Assembly: GCA_011389765.1 (NCBI GenBank)
Contig: JAABTT010000008.1
Location: forward strand, 1 to 64,000
Source of the DNA: Desulfohalobiaceae bacterium S24
GTDB taxonomy: Bacteria; Desulfobacterota; Desulfovibrionia; Desulfovibrionales; Desulfothermaceae
Length of the DNA stretch: 64,000 bases
Direction of reading: 5' to 3'
Part shown: positions 30,358 to 39,810 of the stretch, piece after piece
Position numbering within the stretch: the stretch's first letter is position 1
Layout: every line of letters begins with the position of its first letter
Made by a program: the position numbers and the translations under genes
Notes under the pieces: model-generated
What the model saw: the letters and a program-made list of their open reading frames with translations, nothing else
Databases searched by the model: none
What the model was told of the DNA's origin: nothing

Positions 30358-31650
30358 TCAGATAAAGCCCAGCATACGCGGCAGCCAGAGCGCCAAATTC
30401 GGGGTGTAGGTAATCAGAAACAGGACGGCGTACTGGATAAGCAAGAAGGGCAGAACCGCCTTGGTCACATAGATGATATCCCTGTTGGCCATGGAACCCA
30501 CAATGTACAGGCTGACTCCCATGGGCGGAGTGCAGTAGGCAATGGCCAGGTTGACGGTCATAATCAGTCCGAAATGCATGGGGTCGACCTGAAAGGCTTC
30601 CAGCATGGGCAGAAAGACCGGCACCAGAATAAGGGTGGCGGAGATGATATCGATGAACATCCCGACCACCACCAAAAAAAGATTGATCAGGAGCAAAAAA
30701 ATCAGCGGGGAGGTGATATTGGACAGCACGGCTTCGGCGATTTTGGCTGGTATAGCCTCCAGGGTCAGATAACGGCCGAGGCAGATGGCGCTGGCTACGA
30801 TGAGCAGGAGGGTCGAGGAGGTCACCGCGGAATTGATGGTGATTTCTTTGAGTTTGCCGAGGGACAGGGTCCTGTGAATAAAGAGTTCGACGATGATGGC
30901 GTAGACGCAGGCCACCACTGCGGCTTCATTGGCGGTGAACACCCCGGAAAATATGCCGCCGAAGATAATCAAAGGCAGAAGCAGGGACCAGATGCCGTCT
31001 TTCAAGGCGATCAGGGTTTCTTGGATAGTGGGCCTGGGCATTCTGGTGATATGGGTTTTCCCCTGGTGCAGCACATAACTGTACAAGCAAAAGCCGATAA
31101 TGATCAAAAAAGCCGGCAGGAAGCCGGTTAAAAACAGACCTTCCAGGGAAACGTTGGAGATCATGGAATACAGGATCATGGAGATGCTCGGGGGGACGAT
31201 GACCCCGAGATTCGGGGAAGTGGTCATGATTCCCAGAGTATATTTTTCGTCATAGCCGTTTTCCAACAGAGCCGGGATCATAAAGCCGCCCAGGGCGACC
31301 ACTGTGGCGACAGTGGAACCGGAGATGGCTCCGAACATGCCGCAGCCGATGACTCCGGCCATTCCCAGTCCGCCCGGAAGCCAGCTGACCATGATATTGG
31401 CGACCTTGATCAGCCGCTCTACGATGGAACCCGCGGTCATGATGCTGCCGCAGAGGATGAAGTACAGGACCACCACCAGGGAAAAATTGTCCATGCTGCG
31501 AAAGAAGGACTGGGCCAGAAGCATCAGGGGCAGTTCGGTAAAAAAAACAAAGGCCAGGACCGTGGTAAAGAAAAGGCACATGAACACCGGCACCATGGCC
31601 GCCATGCCGCCGAGCAGAATGAGCATGAGAATCAGGTAACTGGCTTCCAT
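30358..31650 (-). CDS. dctM: TRAP transporter large permease (DctM)
   Basis: Multi-TM; GCGMFGAISGSTVATVVALGGFMIPALLENGYD; TSPNLGVIVPPSISMILY; MTVNLAIAYCTPPMGVSLYI. Confidence 0.95.
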   Translation of the reverse strand: MEASYLILMLILLGGMAAMVPVFMCLFFTTVLAFVFFTELPLMLLAQSFFRSMDNFSLVVVLYFILCGSIMTAGSIVERLIKVANIMVSWLPGGLGMAGVIGCGMFGAISGSTVATVVALGGFMIPALLENGYDEKYTLGIMTTSPNLGVIVPPSISMILYSMISNVSLEGLFLTGFLPAFLIIIGFCLYSYVLHQGKTHITRMPRPTIQETLIALKDGIWSLLLPLIIFGGIFSGVFTANEAAVVACVYAIIVELFIHRTLSLGKLKEITINSAVTSSTLLLIVASAICLGRYLTLEAIPAKIAEAVLSNITSPLIFLLLINLFLVVVGMFIDIISATLILVPVFLPMLEAFQVDPMHFGLIMTVNLAIAYCTPPMGVSLYIVGSMANRDIIYVTKAVLPFLLIQYAVLFLITYTPNLALWLPRMLGFI

Positions 31651-31668
31651 ATGTGAACTCGTTCGCTC

Positions 31669-32157
31669 TCAGGAATTGCGTATCAGTTGAATGTCTTCAT
31701 ATATCACCTGGATGGTGCGCAGGAACATGAAGACCCCCATGATGGGCAAGATGGAGTAGAGATAGACTAAGGGAATCTGCAGGATGATTGTTTTCTGCTG
31801 GGTGAGTACCTGGAGCGAGGCCATCTTCCAGCCGAAGTAAAAGATGAATCCGGAAAAGCAGAGGGTCACCAGATACCCGAAAAAGGTTAAAGGATATTTC
31901 AGGGTCGGAAAAATCTGTTCAACTGCGTCGATCTTGATCATGGCCCGCCGTTTGATGGCCGCGCTGGCCCCGATAAAGGTTGTGAGGATGATCACTTCCC
32001 TGACCAGCTCTTCAGACCAGGCCAGGGAACTGTGAAACCCGTATCTGAGAACCACGTTGAAGAATAAGGAAAACAGGGCGATCATCACGGCTGAAAAGAG
32101 GGTCCAGTTTTCCAGAAAGGTCAAAACAGCGTCGATAATGCGGAAAAGTTTGGCCAT
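31669..32157 (-). CDS. dctQ: TRAP transporter small permease (DctQ)
   Basis: 4-TM; WSEELVREVIILTTFIGASAAIKRRAMIKID. Confidence 0.92.
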   Translation of the reverse strand: MAKLFRIIDAVLTFLENWTLFSAVMIALFSLFFNVVLRYGFHSSLAWSEELVREVIILTTFIGASAAIKRRAMIKIDAVEQIFPTLKYPLTFFGYLVTLCFSGFIFYFGWKMASLQVLTQQKTIILQIPLVYLYSILPIMGVFMFLRTIQVIYEDIQLIRNS

Positions 32158-32240
32158 ATTCAACTTCAAGCCGGCAAGAGATTGAAAATGCAAGAAAGCA
32201 GGAAAGGGGTTGTCCCCTTCCCTGCTGGATTCAAAACGCC

Positions 32241-33314
32241 TTAATCAGCTTGGAAACACATATACTCCTGGACTTCCTGGAGATAATTTTCCGGTTGGTA
32301 TGTGTCGCCGGGATAGATCTTATTGATTTCCTGGGCGTATTTCTTGTGGACTTCAGCAGCCTTTTCCCGTAGAAAATTCAGGTTTTTTTCCGGAAAATCG
32401 TAAAAAGTAACGCCGTTTTCTTCGGCCTTGGCGATTTGCGTCGTCTCCTGCTGTCTGACTTCTTTTCTGATTTTCGTGCAGACGTCATGTACGGTTTCTT
32501 TGAAAATCTTCTGCAAATCCGGGGGCAGACTGTTGAACCAGCCTTTGTTGAAGATCCAGATGAACAGGCCCTGGGCGTAGTTGATTCTGGTAAAATGCTT
32601 GGCGACTTCAAATTTTTTGGTGATATTGCAGACGGAAGGCGTGTGATCCAGGCCGTCGATGACGCCTTGTTTCAAGGCCACATGGACATCAGGCCAGGGC
32701 ATGACCACGGCGTCGAGTCCCCATTTTTCATAGCTGATCTTGTTCACCGCAGCCTCGGCGATCCGAAATTTCACATTCCGCGCGTCATCCAGATTTTGGA
32801 TGGGCGTGGTGGAGGCCCAGCCGTAATTGCCGTAGCCGGTGATATCCAGGGCCATGATGCCCTGATGATCCATGGACTTGAGGAAATGCTCGAAGAGCTT
32901 GCCGCTGTTGATAAATTTGTCGAGCTTGTCAAAGGAATTGATAAGAAAGGGGAGGTTGATGAGTCCGAATCTGGGACCCAGATTGGTTGCGGCCACGGAG
33001 CTGACCCCCATTCCCTGAATGGCGCCCATCTGGAGCATGTTCAGGACCTCCACTTCGCCGCCGAGCATGGAAAAGGGTTTGAAATCGATATAAATCTGGC
33101 CGTCGCTTCGTTCCCAGAGTTCATCCCGCAAGGCAAAACCGGCATAGACGCCTTTGAGCACCGGATGTGAGACATTGGAGACAATGCATTTGTATTTCGC
33201 TCCGGAAGGATCGAAATCTGGTTTCCAGGCATCGAGTTTGCCTGCCGAGGCAAAGCCTGTGGTCAAAATCAGTCCGAAAAGGACTCCGGTGAAAATGAAG
33301 AGCGCTTTTTTCAT
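32241..33314 (-). CDS. dctP: TRAP transporter substrate-binding protein (DctP)
   Basis: Signal peptide; LWERSDGQIYIDFKPFSMLGGEVEVLNMLQMGAIQGMGVS; KFRIAEAAVNKISYEKWGLDAVVMPWPDVHVALKQGVIDGLDHTP. Confidence 0.95.
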   Translation of the reverse strand: MKKALFIFTGVLFGLILTTGFASAGKLDAWKPDFDPSGAKYKCIVSNVSHPVLKGVYAGFALRDELWERSDGQIYIDFKPFSMLGGEVEVLNMLQMGAIQGMGVSSVAATNLGPRFGLINLPFLINSFDKLDKFINSGKLFEHFLKSMDHQGIMALDITGYGNYGWASTTPIQNLDDARNVKFRIAEAAVNKISYEKWGLDAVVMPWPDVHVALKQGVIDGLDHTPSVCNITKKFEVAKHFTRINYAQGLFIWIFNKGWFNSLPPDLQKIFKETVHDVCTKIRKEVRQQETTQIAKAEENGVTFYDFPEKNLNFLREKAAEVHKKYAQEINKIYPGDTYQPENYLQEVQEYMCFQAD

Positions 33315-33571
33315 CTTTCCCTCCTACGGTAAGTTGACGGAGTTCATGGGACAATTCACTGATCCAACTGAACTTTTTCTCTAGTCTTTGGAAAAAGTTA
33401 TTGGTTTTATCTCAGAGAACCTGCTCGTATTCTTGTTCTTAACAAGCGCATATCCAAAATCAAAAAGCATCTAGAGGCGCTGGTATTCGGTATTCAGTAT
33501 GCTGAACACACGTATTCTAAAGATGAAGGCTACATACAGCAGTCGAAAAAGTCAACATAAAAACCAAGTTA

Positions 33572-34168
33572 TTACAGTTTCAACCAGGTCTGTTCCAGGC
33601 CCAAATCAAAAGCCTTGAGATTGGCTTCCAGAAAGGACCGGCGGGTATTGGCCTTGAGGGTGGCTTTCATGGCTTCAGGGGTGATGGGCAGTTCATTCAG
33701 ACCTATCAAGCCCCCCAAAAGAACCATGTTCAAGGATTGCAGACTCCCGGCTTCTTCCGCCCGGGCCTTGGCGTCAAAATGAAACACCTGCCGCACTTTT
33801 TCGCACAGGATTCCGAGAATATGCTTCGGATCCGGATAGGTCCCCTGTCCGATAGAGACGGTAAAGGGGGGCAGGGGAGCGGTATTGGTCACCACAAGAC
33901 CGTTTTTGCGGACCTTTCCGATAGCCCGCAGGGTTTCCATCGGTTCAAATCCAACCAGGATATCCGCCTCTCCCTGAGCTACAATTGGGCTGTTGATATT
34001 GCCCAGGACCACGGCGGATTCCACGACTCCTCCCCGCTGGGCCATACCGTGAATTTCACTGACCAGGGCCGGAATGCCCTGAGCCAGGGCGGCCTCGCCC
34101 AGCAGGCGAGTGATCAAGAGATTGCCCTGTCCTCCGACGCCGACGAAAACAATACGTTTATCCTGCAT
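33572..34168 (-). CDS. iorB: Indolepyruvate:ferredoxin oxidoreductase beta subunit-like
   Basis: FVGVGGQGNLLITRLLGEAALAQGIPALVSEIHGMAQRGGVVESAVVLG. Confidence 0.93.
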   Translation of the reverse strand: MQDKRIVFVGVGGQGNLLITRLLGEAALAQGIPALVSEIHGMAQRGGVVESAVVLGNINSPIVAQGEADILVGFEPMETLRAIGKVRKNGLVVTNTAPLPPFTVSIGQGTYPDPKHILGILCEKVRQVFHFDAKARAEEAGSLQSLNMVLLGGLIGLNELPITPEAMKATLKANTRRSFLEANLKAFDLGLEQTWLKL

Positions 34169-34305
34169 TCATCCCCCCATACTGCATACTGCATACTGCT
34201 CCCCTGAGCCGTTTTGGAATCATCAGCCGAAACGGCCCCCCGGCCTTGGACTCGCCATGGAATATGGAGCAGTATCTATTTTGGTATTATACGAAAAACT
34301 ATTTA

Positions 34306-34333
34306 AATTTGAAGCGTTCTGACGCTTCAAATT
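34306..34333. terminator. Perfect hairpin containing the iorA stop codon
   Basis: aatttgaagcgt-tctg-acgcttcaaatt. Confidence 0.7.
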
Positions 34334-36171
34334 GGACGGATGGCCTTTTCCGGACAGACCTGGGCACAGAGAGCGCAGCCGACACACATGGCCTCGTCGA
34401 TGCGAACCTGTTCGCCGTCCAGATAAATGGCCGGACAGGCCAGCAGCCGAACACAATCCCGATGATTGCGGCATCTATCCGGATCGACAAAATAGGGTTT
34501 TTTCGCTTTGGCTGTTTTGGCGGACTTGGCGAACAGGGGGCAGATTTCCTGGGAGATGATCACGGAAACACCCGGGGAGTCCAGGGTCGAACGGATGGTT
34601 TCAATGGACTTTTTCACGGCAAAGGGTTTGATCACGTGGACATCCTCCACGCCGCAGCCCTTGACCATCTGTTCAATGGAGACCCGATGCCGGTTCCAGT
34701 CGATGGGCCGGCCGTCAACCCCGGGATGCGGCTGATGTCCGGTCATGGCCGTGGTCCCGTTGTCCAGGATGACCAGGGTGAAATTGTGCCGGTTGTGCAC
34801 GGCATTGACCAAGCCGGTCACTCCGGAATGAAAAAAGGTGGAATCGCCGATAAAGGCCACTGTTTTCTGCTCCGCGGCCTGGGCGAAACCGCAGGCCGAA
34901 CTCACCGAGGAGCCCATGCAGATCAGAAAATCCGCCATGGAGATCGGAGGCAGCAGGCCCAGGGTGTAGCAGCCGATATCTGTGGGATAAATGGTTTCTT
35001 CACCATAAACCTGCTTGATTTCATAATATGTGGCCCGGTGCGGACAGCCGGCGCAGAGAGTGGGCGGCCGCTGGGGCAGATCCGGAATATCCGAGTCATC
35101 AATGGTTCCAGGATCGGGGAACTCAAGCCCAAAGGCCCGGGCAAGTGCCTGCCGGACCAGGGCCGGATTGTATTCGAAGAGTCTGGACAGCCCCCCGGTA
35201 TTTTTTCCGAGGATGGAGACATCCAGGCCATTGTCATAGGCCAGAGCCTTGAGTTCCTGCTCGAGAACAGGCTCCAGTTCTTCCACCACCAGGACCGTTT
35301 CCACCTGCTTAAGGAACTGGAGGCAGAGATCGCGGGGTAGGGGATGGCTGAAGGTGAGTTTCAAAAGGCTGGTCCGGTCCTTGATATTTAGATCGTTGAC
35401 CGCATCCAGGATATAATTGAAGGCCATGCCGTTGCCGACAAGACCAAAGGCGCCCCGGCCGATGATCTGATTGGCCTCCCAGTTTTCCGCCAAAGCAAGG
35501 GCCTGCTCCTGCCTGGAGAGCAAGACTCGATGCAGACGTCTGGAAACGGCCGGCACCGTGACAGTGTTGAAGGGATCTTTTTCAAAAGCCTTCTTGGTAA
35601 TCGCCGCTTGCATCGGACCGAGGGTCACGGAGCCCCGCATGTGATTCAGTCGGGTGGTGGTGCGCAGGAGCACAGGCAGCTTCAGACTTTCCGAAAGCTC
35701 AAAAGCCCTGGCGGTGAGATCCTTCAATTCTTGAATCGTGGTGGGTTCCAGCATGGGCAGTCCGGACAGCCTGGCGTAATAGCGATTGTCCTGCTCGTTC
35801 TGGCTGGAAAACAGAGACGGATCGTCGGCCGTGACAATAACCATGCCGCCCTTGACCCCGACATAGGCCAGGGTCATCAAAGGATCGGCCGCTACGTTGA
35901 CTCCGACATGCTTCATGGTCACCAGGGTCCTGAGTCCGGTGGCCGCGGCTCCGGCTCCGACCTCCAGGGCCACTTTTTCGTTGACGGAATATTCGAAATA
36001 GATATCCGTCTCCCGGGTCAATTGGAAAAATTGGAGCGGAATTTCCGAAGACGGGGTGCCGGGGTAGCAGGTTACAAAAGCGACGCCTGCTTCAATGGCC
36101 CCGCGGGCGATGGCCTCGTTGCCCAGGAGAAACTGACCGCTTCCCGGGCTGTCCGTCAAGAGTTTGTGCAT
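34327..36171 (-). CDS. iorA: Indolepyruvate:ferredoxin oxidoreductase alpha subunit-like
   Basis: LLGNEAIARGAIEAGVAFVTCYPGTPSSEIPLQF; LCAGCPHRATYYEIKQ; FIGDSTFFHSGVTGLVNAVHN; C-terminal ferredoxin domain. Confidence 0.95.
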   Translation of the reverse strand: MHKLLTDSPGSGQFLLGNEAIARGAIEAGVAFVTCYPGTPSSEIPLQFFQLTRETDIYFEYSVNEKVALEVGAGAAATGLRTLVTMKHVGVNVAADPLMTLAYVGVKGGMVIVTADDPSLFSSQNEQDNRYYARLSGLPMLEPTTIQELKDLTARAFELSESLKLPVLLRTTTRLNHMRGSVTLGPMQAAITKKAFEKDPFNTVTVPAVSRRLHRVLLSRQEQALALAENWEANQIIGRGAFGLVGNGMAFNYILDAVNDLNIKDRTSLLKLTFSHPLPRDLCLQFLKQVETVLVVEELEPVLEQELKALAYDNGLDVSILGKNTGGLSRLFEYNPALVRQALARAFGLEFPDPGTIDDSDIPDLPQRPPTLCAGCPHRATYYEIKQVYGEETIYPTDIGCYTLGLLPPISMADFLICMGSSVSSACGFAQAAEQKTVAFIGDSTFFHSGVTGLVNAVHNRHNFTLVILDNGTTAMTGHQPHPGVDGRPIDWNRHRVSIEQMVKGCGVEDVHVIKPFAVKKSIETIRSTLDSPGVSVIISQEICPLFAKSAKTAKAKKPYFVDPDRCRNHRDCVRLLACPAIYLDGEQVRIDEAMCVGCALCAQVCPEKAIRPI

Positions 36172-36182
36172 TGCGTCCCCCC

Positions 36183-36232
36183 ATCCGGAATTTGGGGGGA
36201 AATACTCTTGAATTTCCCCCAAAATTCCGGAT
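36183..36232. repeat. Inverted repeat just upstream of iorA
   Basis: atccggaatttggggggaaat ... aatttcccccaaaattccggat. Confidence 0.7.
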
Positions 36233-36290
36233 ACATCAAAGTTAAAATGTGTTTCAAATGCCTGTTCATTTGCCAGGCGATTCTAATATA

Positions 36291-36322
36291 TCCATTTGGA
36301 GCGGTCTTCCCCTCCAAATGGA
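36291..36322. terminator. Hairpin abutting the stop codon of the 3-hydroxyacyl-CoA dehydrogenase gene
   Basis: tccatttggag ... ctccaaatgga. Confidence 0.65.
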
Positions 36323-37177
36323 TCAGTAGTCGTACCAGCCGGCCTTGGTCTTGCGTCCCAGACGCCCGGCCCGGATCATGGTCCGCAGGGAATAGGGGGT
36401 GGTGTGTTTCATCTCCCGGGGCAAGTCACTCTTAAAGACTTCGTTTACAAAATAGGCGATATCGATACCGGTCAGATCCATGAGTTCAAAGGGCCCCATG
36501 GGATGATTCAGGCCGAATTTAATGGCCTTGTCAATATCTTCCCGGCTGGCAATGCCTTCGTCGTAGAGCTTGATGGCCTCCATCAATTGCGGGATCATCA
36601 AGCGGTTGACAATAAAGCCGGCCTCGTCTTTCTTGACCAGGACCGGGACTTTCTTCAAGTCTTCGGCCAGTGCTTTGACCGCCTCCGCGGTTTCCTGACT
36701 GGTTTTCAAACCCTTGATCACCTCCACCAGCTTCATGATCGGAGCCGGATTGAAAAAATGCATGCCCGCCACTTTGTCCGGACGGTTGGTAACCGCCGCA
36801 ATTTCCGTGATGGGCAGGGAAGAGGTATTGCTGGCCAGGACGACCCCGGGATCGGTAATGCTGTCCAGTTTTTTAAAGATATCCTGTTTGATTTTGATAT
36901 CCTCTATGGCCGCCTCCACCACAAAATCGGCCTCTTGAAAATCCTGTAAATCCAAGGTTCCTTTGAGTCTGGCCGTAATTTCATCTTTGCCTTCCGGGCT
37001 GATTTTTTCCTTGGACACGAGCTTGGTCAAATTCTTCTCGATGAATCCCAGTCCTCTGTCGATGAAATCCTGCTGGATATCCTGAATGAGAACGGTGTAT
37101 CCATTCTGGGCAAAAAGTTGCGCAATGCCGCTTCCCATGGCCCCCGCTCCGATAACGCCGACTGTTTTAATGTTCAT
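36323..37177 (-). CDS. 3-hydroxybutyryl/3-hydroxyacyl-CoA dehydrogenase
   Basis: MNIKTVGVIGAGAMGSGIAQLFAQNGYTV; LASNTSSLPITEIAAVTNRPDKVAGMHFFNPAPIMKLVEVI; FGLNHPMGPFELMDLTGID. Confidence 0.97.
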   Translation of the reverse strand: MNIKTVGVIGAGAMGSGIAQLFAQNGYTVLIQDIQQDFIDRGLGFIEKNLTKLVSKEKISPEGKDEITARLKGTLDLQDFQEADFVVEAAIEDIKIKQDIFKKLDSITDPGVVLASNTSSLPITEIAAVTNRPDKVAGMHFFNPAPIMKLVEVIKGLKTSQETAEAVKALAEDLKKVPVLVKKDEAGFIVNRLMIPQLMEAIKLYDEGIASREDIDKAIKFGLNHPMGPFELMDLTGIDIAYFVNEVFKSDLPREMKHTTPYSLRTMIRAGRLGRKTKAGWYDY

Positions 37178-37252
37178 TGCCTTGAACCTCCTTTTCAACT
37201 GAATGAATGTATAGATTATTTAAAGATACAGATACTTTTCAGGGCTTGAACT

Positions 37253-38818
37253 TCAGATAAATTTCTGCCGCAGCTGACGGTGAATGAGTTTCCCGGTAGG
37301 TGTCCGGGGCATCTCGACATCTGGAATGAAATCAATGCTCTTGGGGCATTTATAGCCTGCCAGAAACTGTTTGGCATGTTCCATAAGGATGCGGGCCAAA
37401 TCCTGAGAAGGATCAAAATCGGCCTGGAGAACAACGCAGGCTTTGACGGTTTCCCCCCATTTTTCATGAGGGATGCCGATGACAGCAACATCCTGAACCG
37501 CTTCATGGGTGCTCAAAACATTCTCCACTTCCGAGGGATACACATTCTCGCCGCCGGTGATGATCATATTGGCCTTGCGATCTACCAGATAATAATAGCC
37601 GTCTTCATCCCGATAGCCCATATCTCCGGCGGAGGACCAGCCATCTGCAAAAGCGGACCGGGTCTTTCCCGGTTCCTTCAAGTATTCCTTGAAGAGCATC
37701 GGCGTGCGATAATACAACTCGCCGATTTCATTATCTGCCAGTTCGTTCCCGCTTTCATCGCAAATTTTAATTCTGTCGGTCCCGAAAATCTCTCTGCCGA
37801 TGGAGCCGAGTTTTGCAAACTGTTCATCCGGTCTGAGCAGGGTGACCAGACCTCCTTCAGTGCTGCCGTATGCCTCCCAGAGCTCGGCATTGTTGAAATA
37901 GTCCATGATTTTGAGTTTCAGATCCTTCCTGGCCGGAGCCGAAGAGATGAGCAGCTGCCGGATAGAGCCGACTGCATAGCCTTTTTTCACCCGATCTTCA
38001 AGGGCCAGGATCATGACGTAGTGCGTGGGGACCAGGGAGGTAAAAGTGATCTCGTAGCGTTCAATGCACCTCAAAAGATCCTCCGGGTTGAAGCTGGCTT
38101 CATTATAGATAAAAACCGGCGCCCCCACCAGGGTATAGGCAAAGGAATAAAAAATGGAATTGACATGACACATGGGCATGACCAGCATGATTTTATCGCT
38201 GGGCCTGACCCCTATATTGATGTTATTCAAATAGTATTCCGCCATGTAGCTCTCGTGAGTGCGGACCACCCCCTTGGGTCGTCCCGTGGTTCCGGAAGTG
38301 TACATAATGGTCCAGGGATCCCGGCTGTGAACATCGGTCCGGGGTTCCTGCGCGGGGGACTCTTCCAGGAAGGACTCATAAGCGATGTAGCCCTCAGGAA
38401 CCGGGTCCTCGCCAAGATAGATGAAATTCCCTTCAGGGATGTCCAGGCGGTCCCGGATGCTGTTGATCAGCTCCACAAAAGGGGCTTCCACCAGAAAGCC
38501 CTTGCACTCGGCATGATTGACCATGTATTCGATTTCCGGAGCGGCCAGTCTGAACATGACCGGGACCACTACCTGCCCCCCCTTGGCGCAACCGGCATAG
38601 AAATCCATCCATTCTCCCCGGTTGTAGCTGATCACCGCCAGAGTGTCCTGCGGCCCGATGCCGAGTACGTTCAGACCGTTGGCCAGCCGGCAGGCCCGTT
38701 CATTCCACTGCGCGAATGTATAGTCCTTTTGCTTGTCCTGCCAGCCGAGACTTTCCGGAAAATTCTTGGCATTCATCTTCAGGACCGTTCCGACATGCAT
38801 CCAGTTGTTCCCGGTCAT
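37253..38818 (-). CDS. AMP-dependent acyl-CoA ligase
   Basis: TIMYTSGTTGRPKGVVRTH; EAYGSTEGG; GWSSAGDMGYRDEDGYYYLVDRKANMIITGGENVYPSEVE; PRTPTGKLIHRQLR. Confidence 0.96.
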   Translation of the reverse strand: MTGNNWMHVGTVLKMNAKNFPESLGWQDKQKDYTFAQWNERACRLANGLNVLGIGPQDTLAVISYNRGEWMDFYAGCAKGGQVVVPVMFRLAAPEIEYMVNHAECKGFLVEAPFVELINSIRDRLDIPEGNFIYLGEDPVPEGYIAYESFLEESPAQEPRTDVHSRDPWTIMYTSGTTGRPKGVVRTHESYMAEYYLNNINIGVRPSDKIMLVMPMCHVNSIFYSFAYTLVGAPVFIYNEASFNPEDLLRCIERYEITFTSLVPTHYVMILALEDRVKKGYAVGSIRQLLISSAPARKDLKLKIMDYFNNAELWEAYGSTEGGLVTLLRPDEQFAKLGSIGREIFGTDRIKICDESGNELADNEIGELYYRTPMLFKEYLKEPGKTRSAFADGWSSAGDMGYRDEDGYYYLVDRKANMIITGGENVYPSEVENVLSTHEAVQDVAVIGIPHEKWGETVKACVVLQADFDPSQDLARILMEHAKQFLAGYKCPKSIDFIPDVEMPRTPTGKLIHRQLRQKFI

Positions 38819-38928
38819 AGACTGCTCCAGATTAGCGTCTCGTGAGTTTTCGGTTTTCAGTGGCCTCTCCCTGCATCTCTAAATGATCAAACAGGCAGCT
38901 GTGGACTCCAAATCTTGAGGTCGAGTTG

Positions 38929-39759
38929 TCAGGTATGTCCGGAGTCTGCTTGCCTAGTATCGGGGCGGGATTCCAGCTCCAGCCCATAGAGTGCGGCCCC
39001 AAAGGCTCCGGTCAATTGAGGAAAGGGGGGCACCAATATTTCAGAACCGGTCAAGACCGTGGCCATTTCCGCCAAAAACGGATTGTGGGCCACCACCCCC
39101 CCGGTCAGAACCACTGCGTCGTCCAGAGTATCCATCTCCAGAACCCGCTTGAGCATGGAATGGTAGACGCCCTTGACAATGTCCTCAATTTTCCGTCCCT
39201 GCCGGATGTTCTCCAGGACTTCCGTCGCGGAAAACACGGTGCAGAAACTCCCGAGTTCAACCATTTCCTGCGACTGCCGGGCCAGATGATCCATATCCTC
39301 CAAGGCCAGATCCAGGCGCAGGGCCATTTCCTCCAGAAAAGCCCCGGTGCCTGCGGCGCATTTCCGGTTCATCTTGAAATGAATCCGGCGGCCGACATTA
39401 TCGAGTTTGATAACTTTATTGTCCTGCCCTCCGATATCGATAATGGTCATGGCCATGGGGAAAAAATGGAAACAGCCTTTGGCATGACAGGCGATCTCGG
39501 TCTTGGTGATCCCGGAGCGGCGGACATTCTTGCGGCCGTAACCCGTGGCCACACAGCTGGTGAGGGAATCAGCGGACATCCCCGCCTTGTGAAGGGCCGC
39601 CTGCAGGCAGGTTTCAGCCGTCCCCGAAAAGTCTAGGCCGGATTTGAGGACATCAGACCCGAGCAGCTTTCGCTTCTGGTCCAGCACCACCGCCTTGGTG
39701 CGCGAGGCCCCGACGTCGACTCCGGCAAAGAGTCCGGTTGCGTGATGGGCTGTATTCAT
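38929..39759 (-). CDS. BadF/BadG/BcrA/BcrD-type 2-hydroxyacyl-CoA dehydratase activase
   Basis: GVDVGASRTKAVVLD; ATGYGRKNVRRSGITKTEIACHAKG; IDIGGQDNKVIKLD; FKMNRKCAAGTGAFLEEMA; VLTGGVVAHNPFLA. Confidence 0.96.
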   Translation of the reverse strand: MNTAHHATGLFAGVDVGASRTKAVVLDQKRKLLGSDVLKSGLDFSGTAETCLQAALHKAGMSADSLTSCVATGYGRKNVRRSGITKTEIACHAKGCFHFFPMAMTIIDIGGQDNKVIKLDNVGRRIHFKMNRKCAAGTGAFLEEMALRLDLALEDMDHLARQSQEMVELGSFCTVFSATEVLENIRQGRKIEDIVKGVYHSMLKRVLEMDTLDDAVVLTGGVVAHNPFLAEMATVLTGSEILVPPFPQLTGAFGAALYGLELESRPDTRQADSGHT

Positions 39760-39779
39760 AGATTTTAATCAGGGATTGA

Positions 39780-39810
39780 GAATAAACAGCCTGCTGCAGG
39801 CTGTTTATTC
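39780..39810. repeat. Perfect 15-bp hairpin between dehydratase-family and activase genes
   Basis: gaataaacagcctgc-t-gcaggctgtttattc; includes dehydratase stop codon (39805-39807). Confidence 0.85.

Noticed and set aside
34170-34202. catactgcatactgcatactgc short tandem repeat
   Set aside because: Only about three 8-nt units; too short to support a functional claim.
37280-38845. 521-aa plus-strand ORF
   Set aside because: Antisense shadow of the acyl-CoA ligase on the minus strand; no recognisable domain, and the opposite frame has clear ligase motifs.
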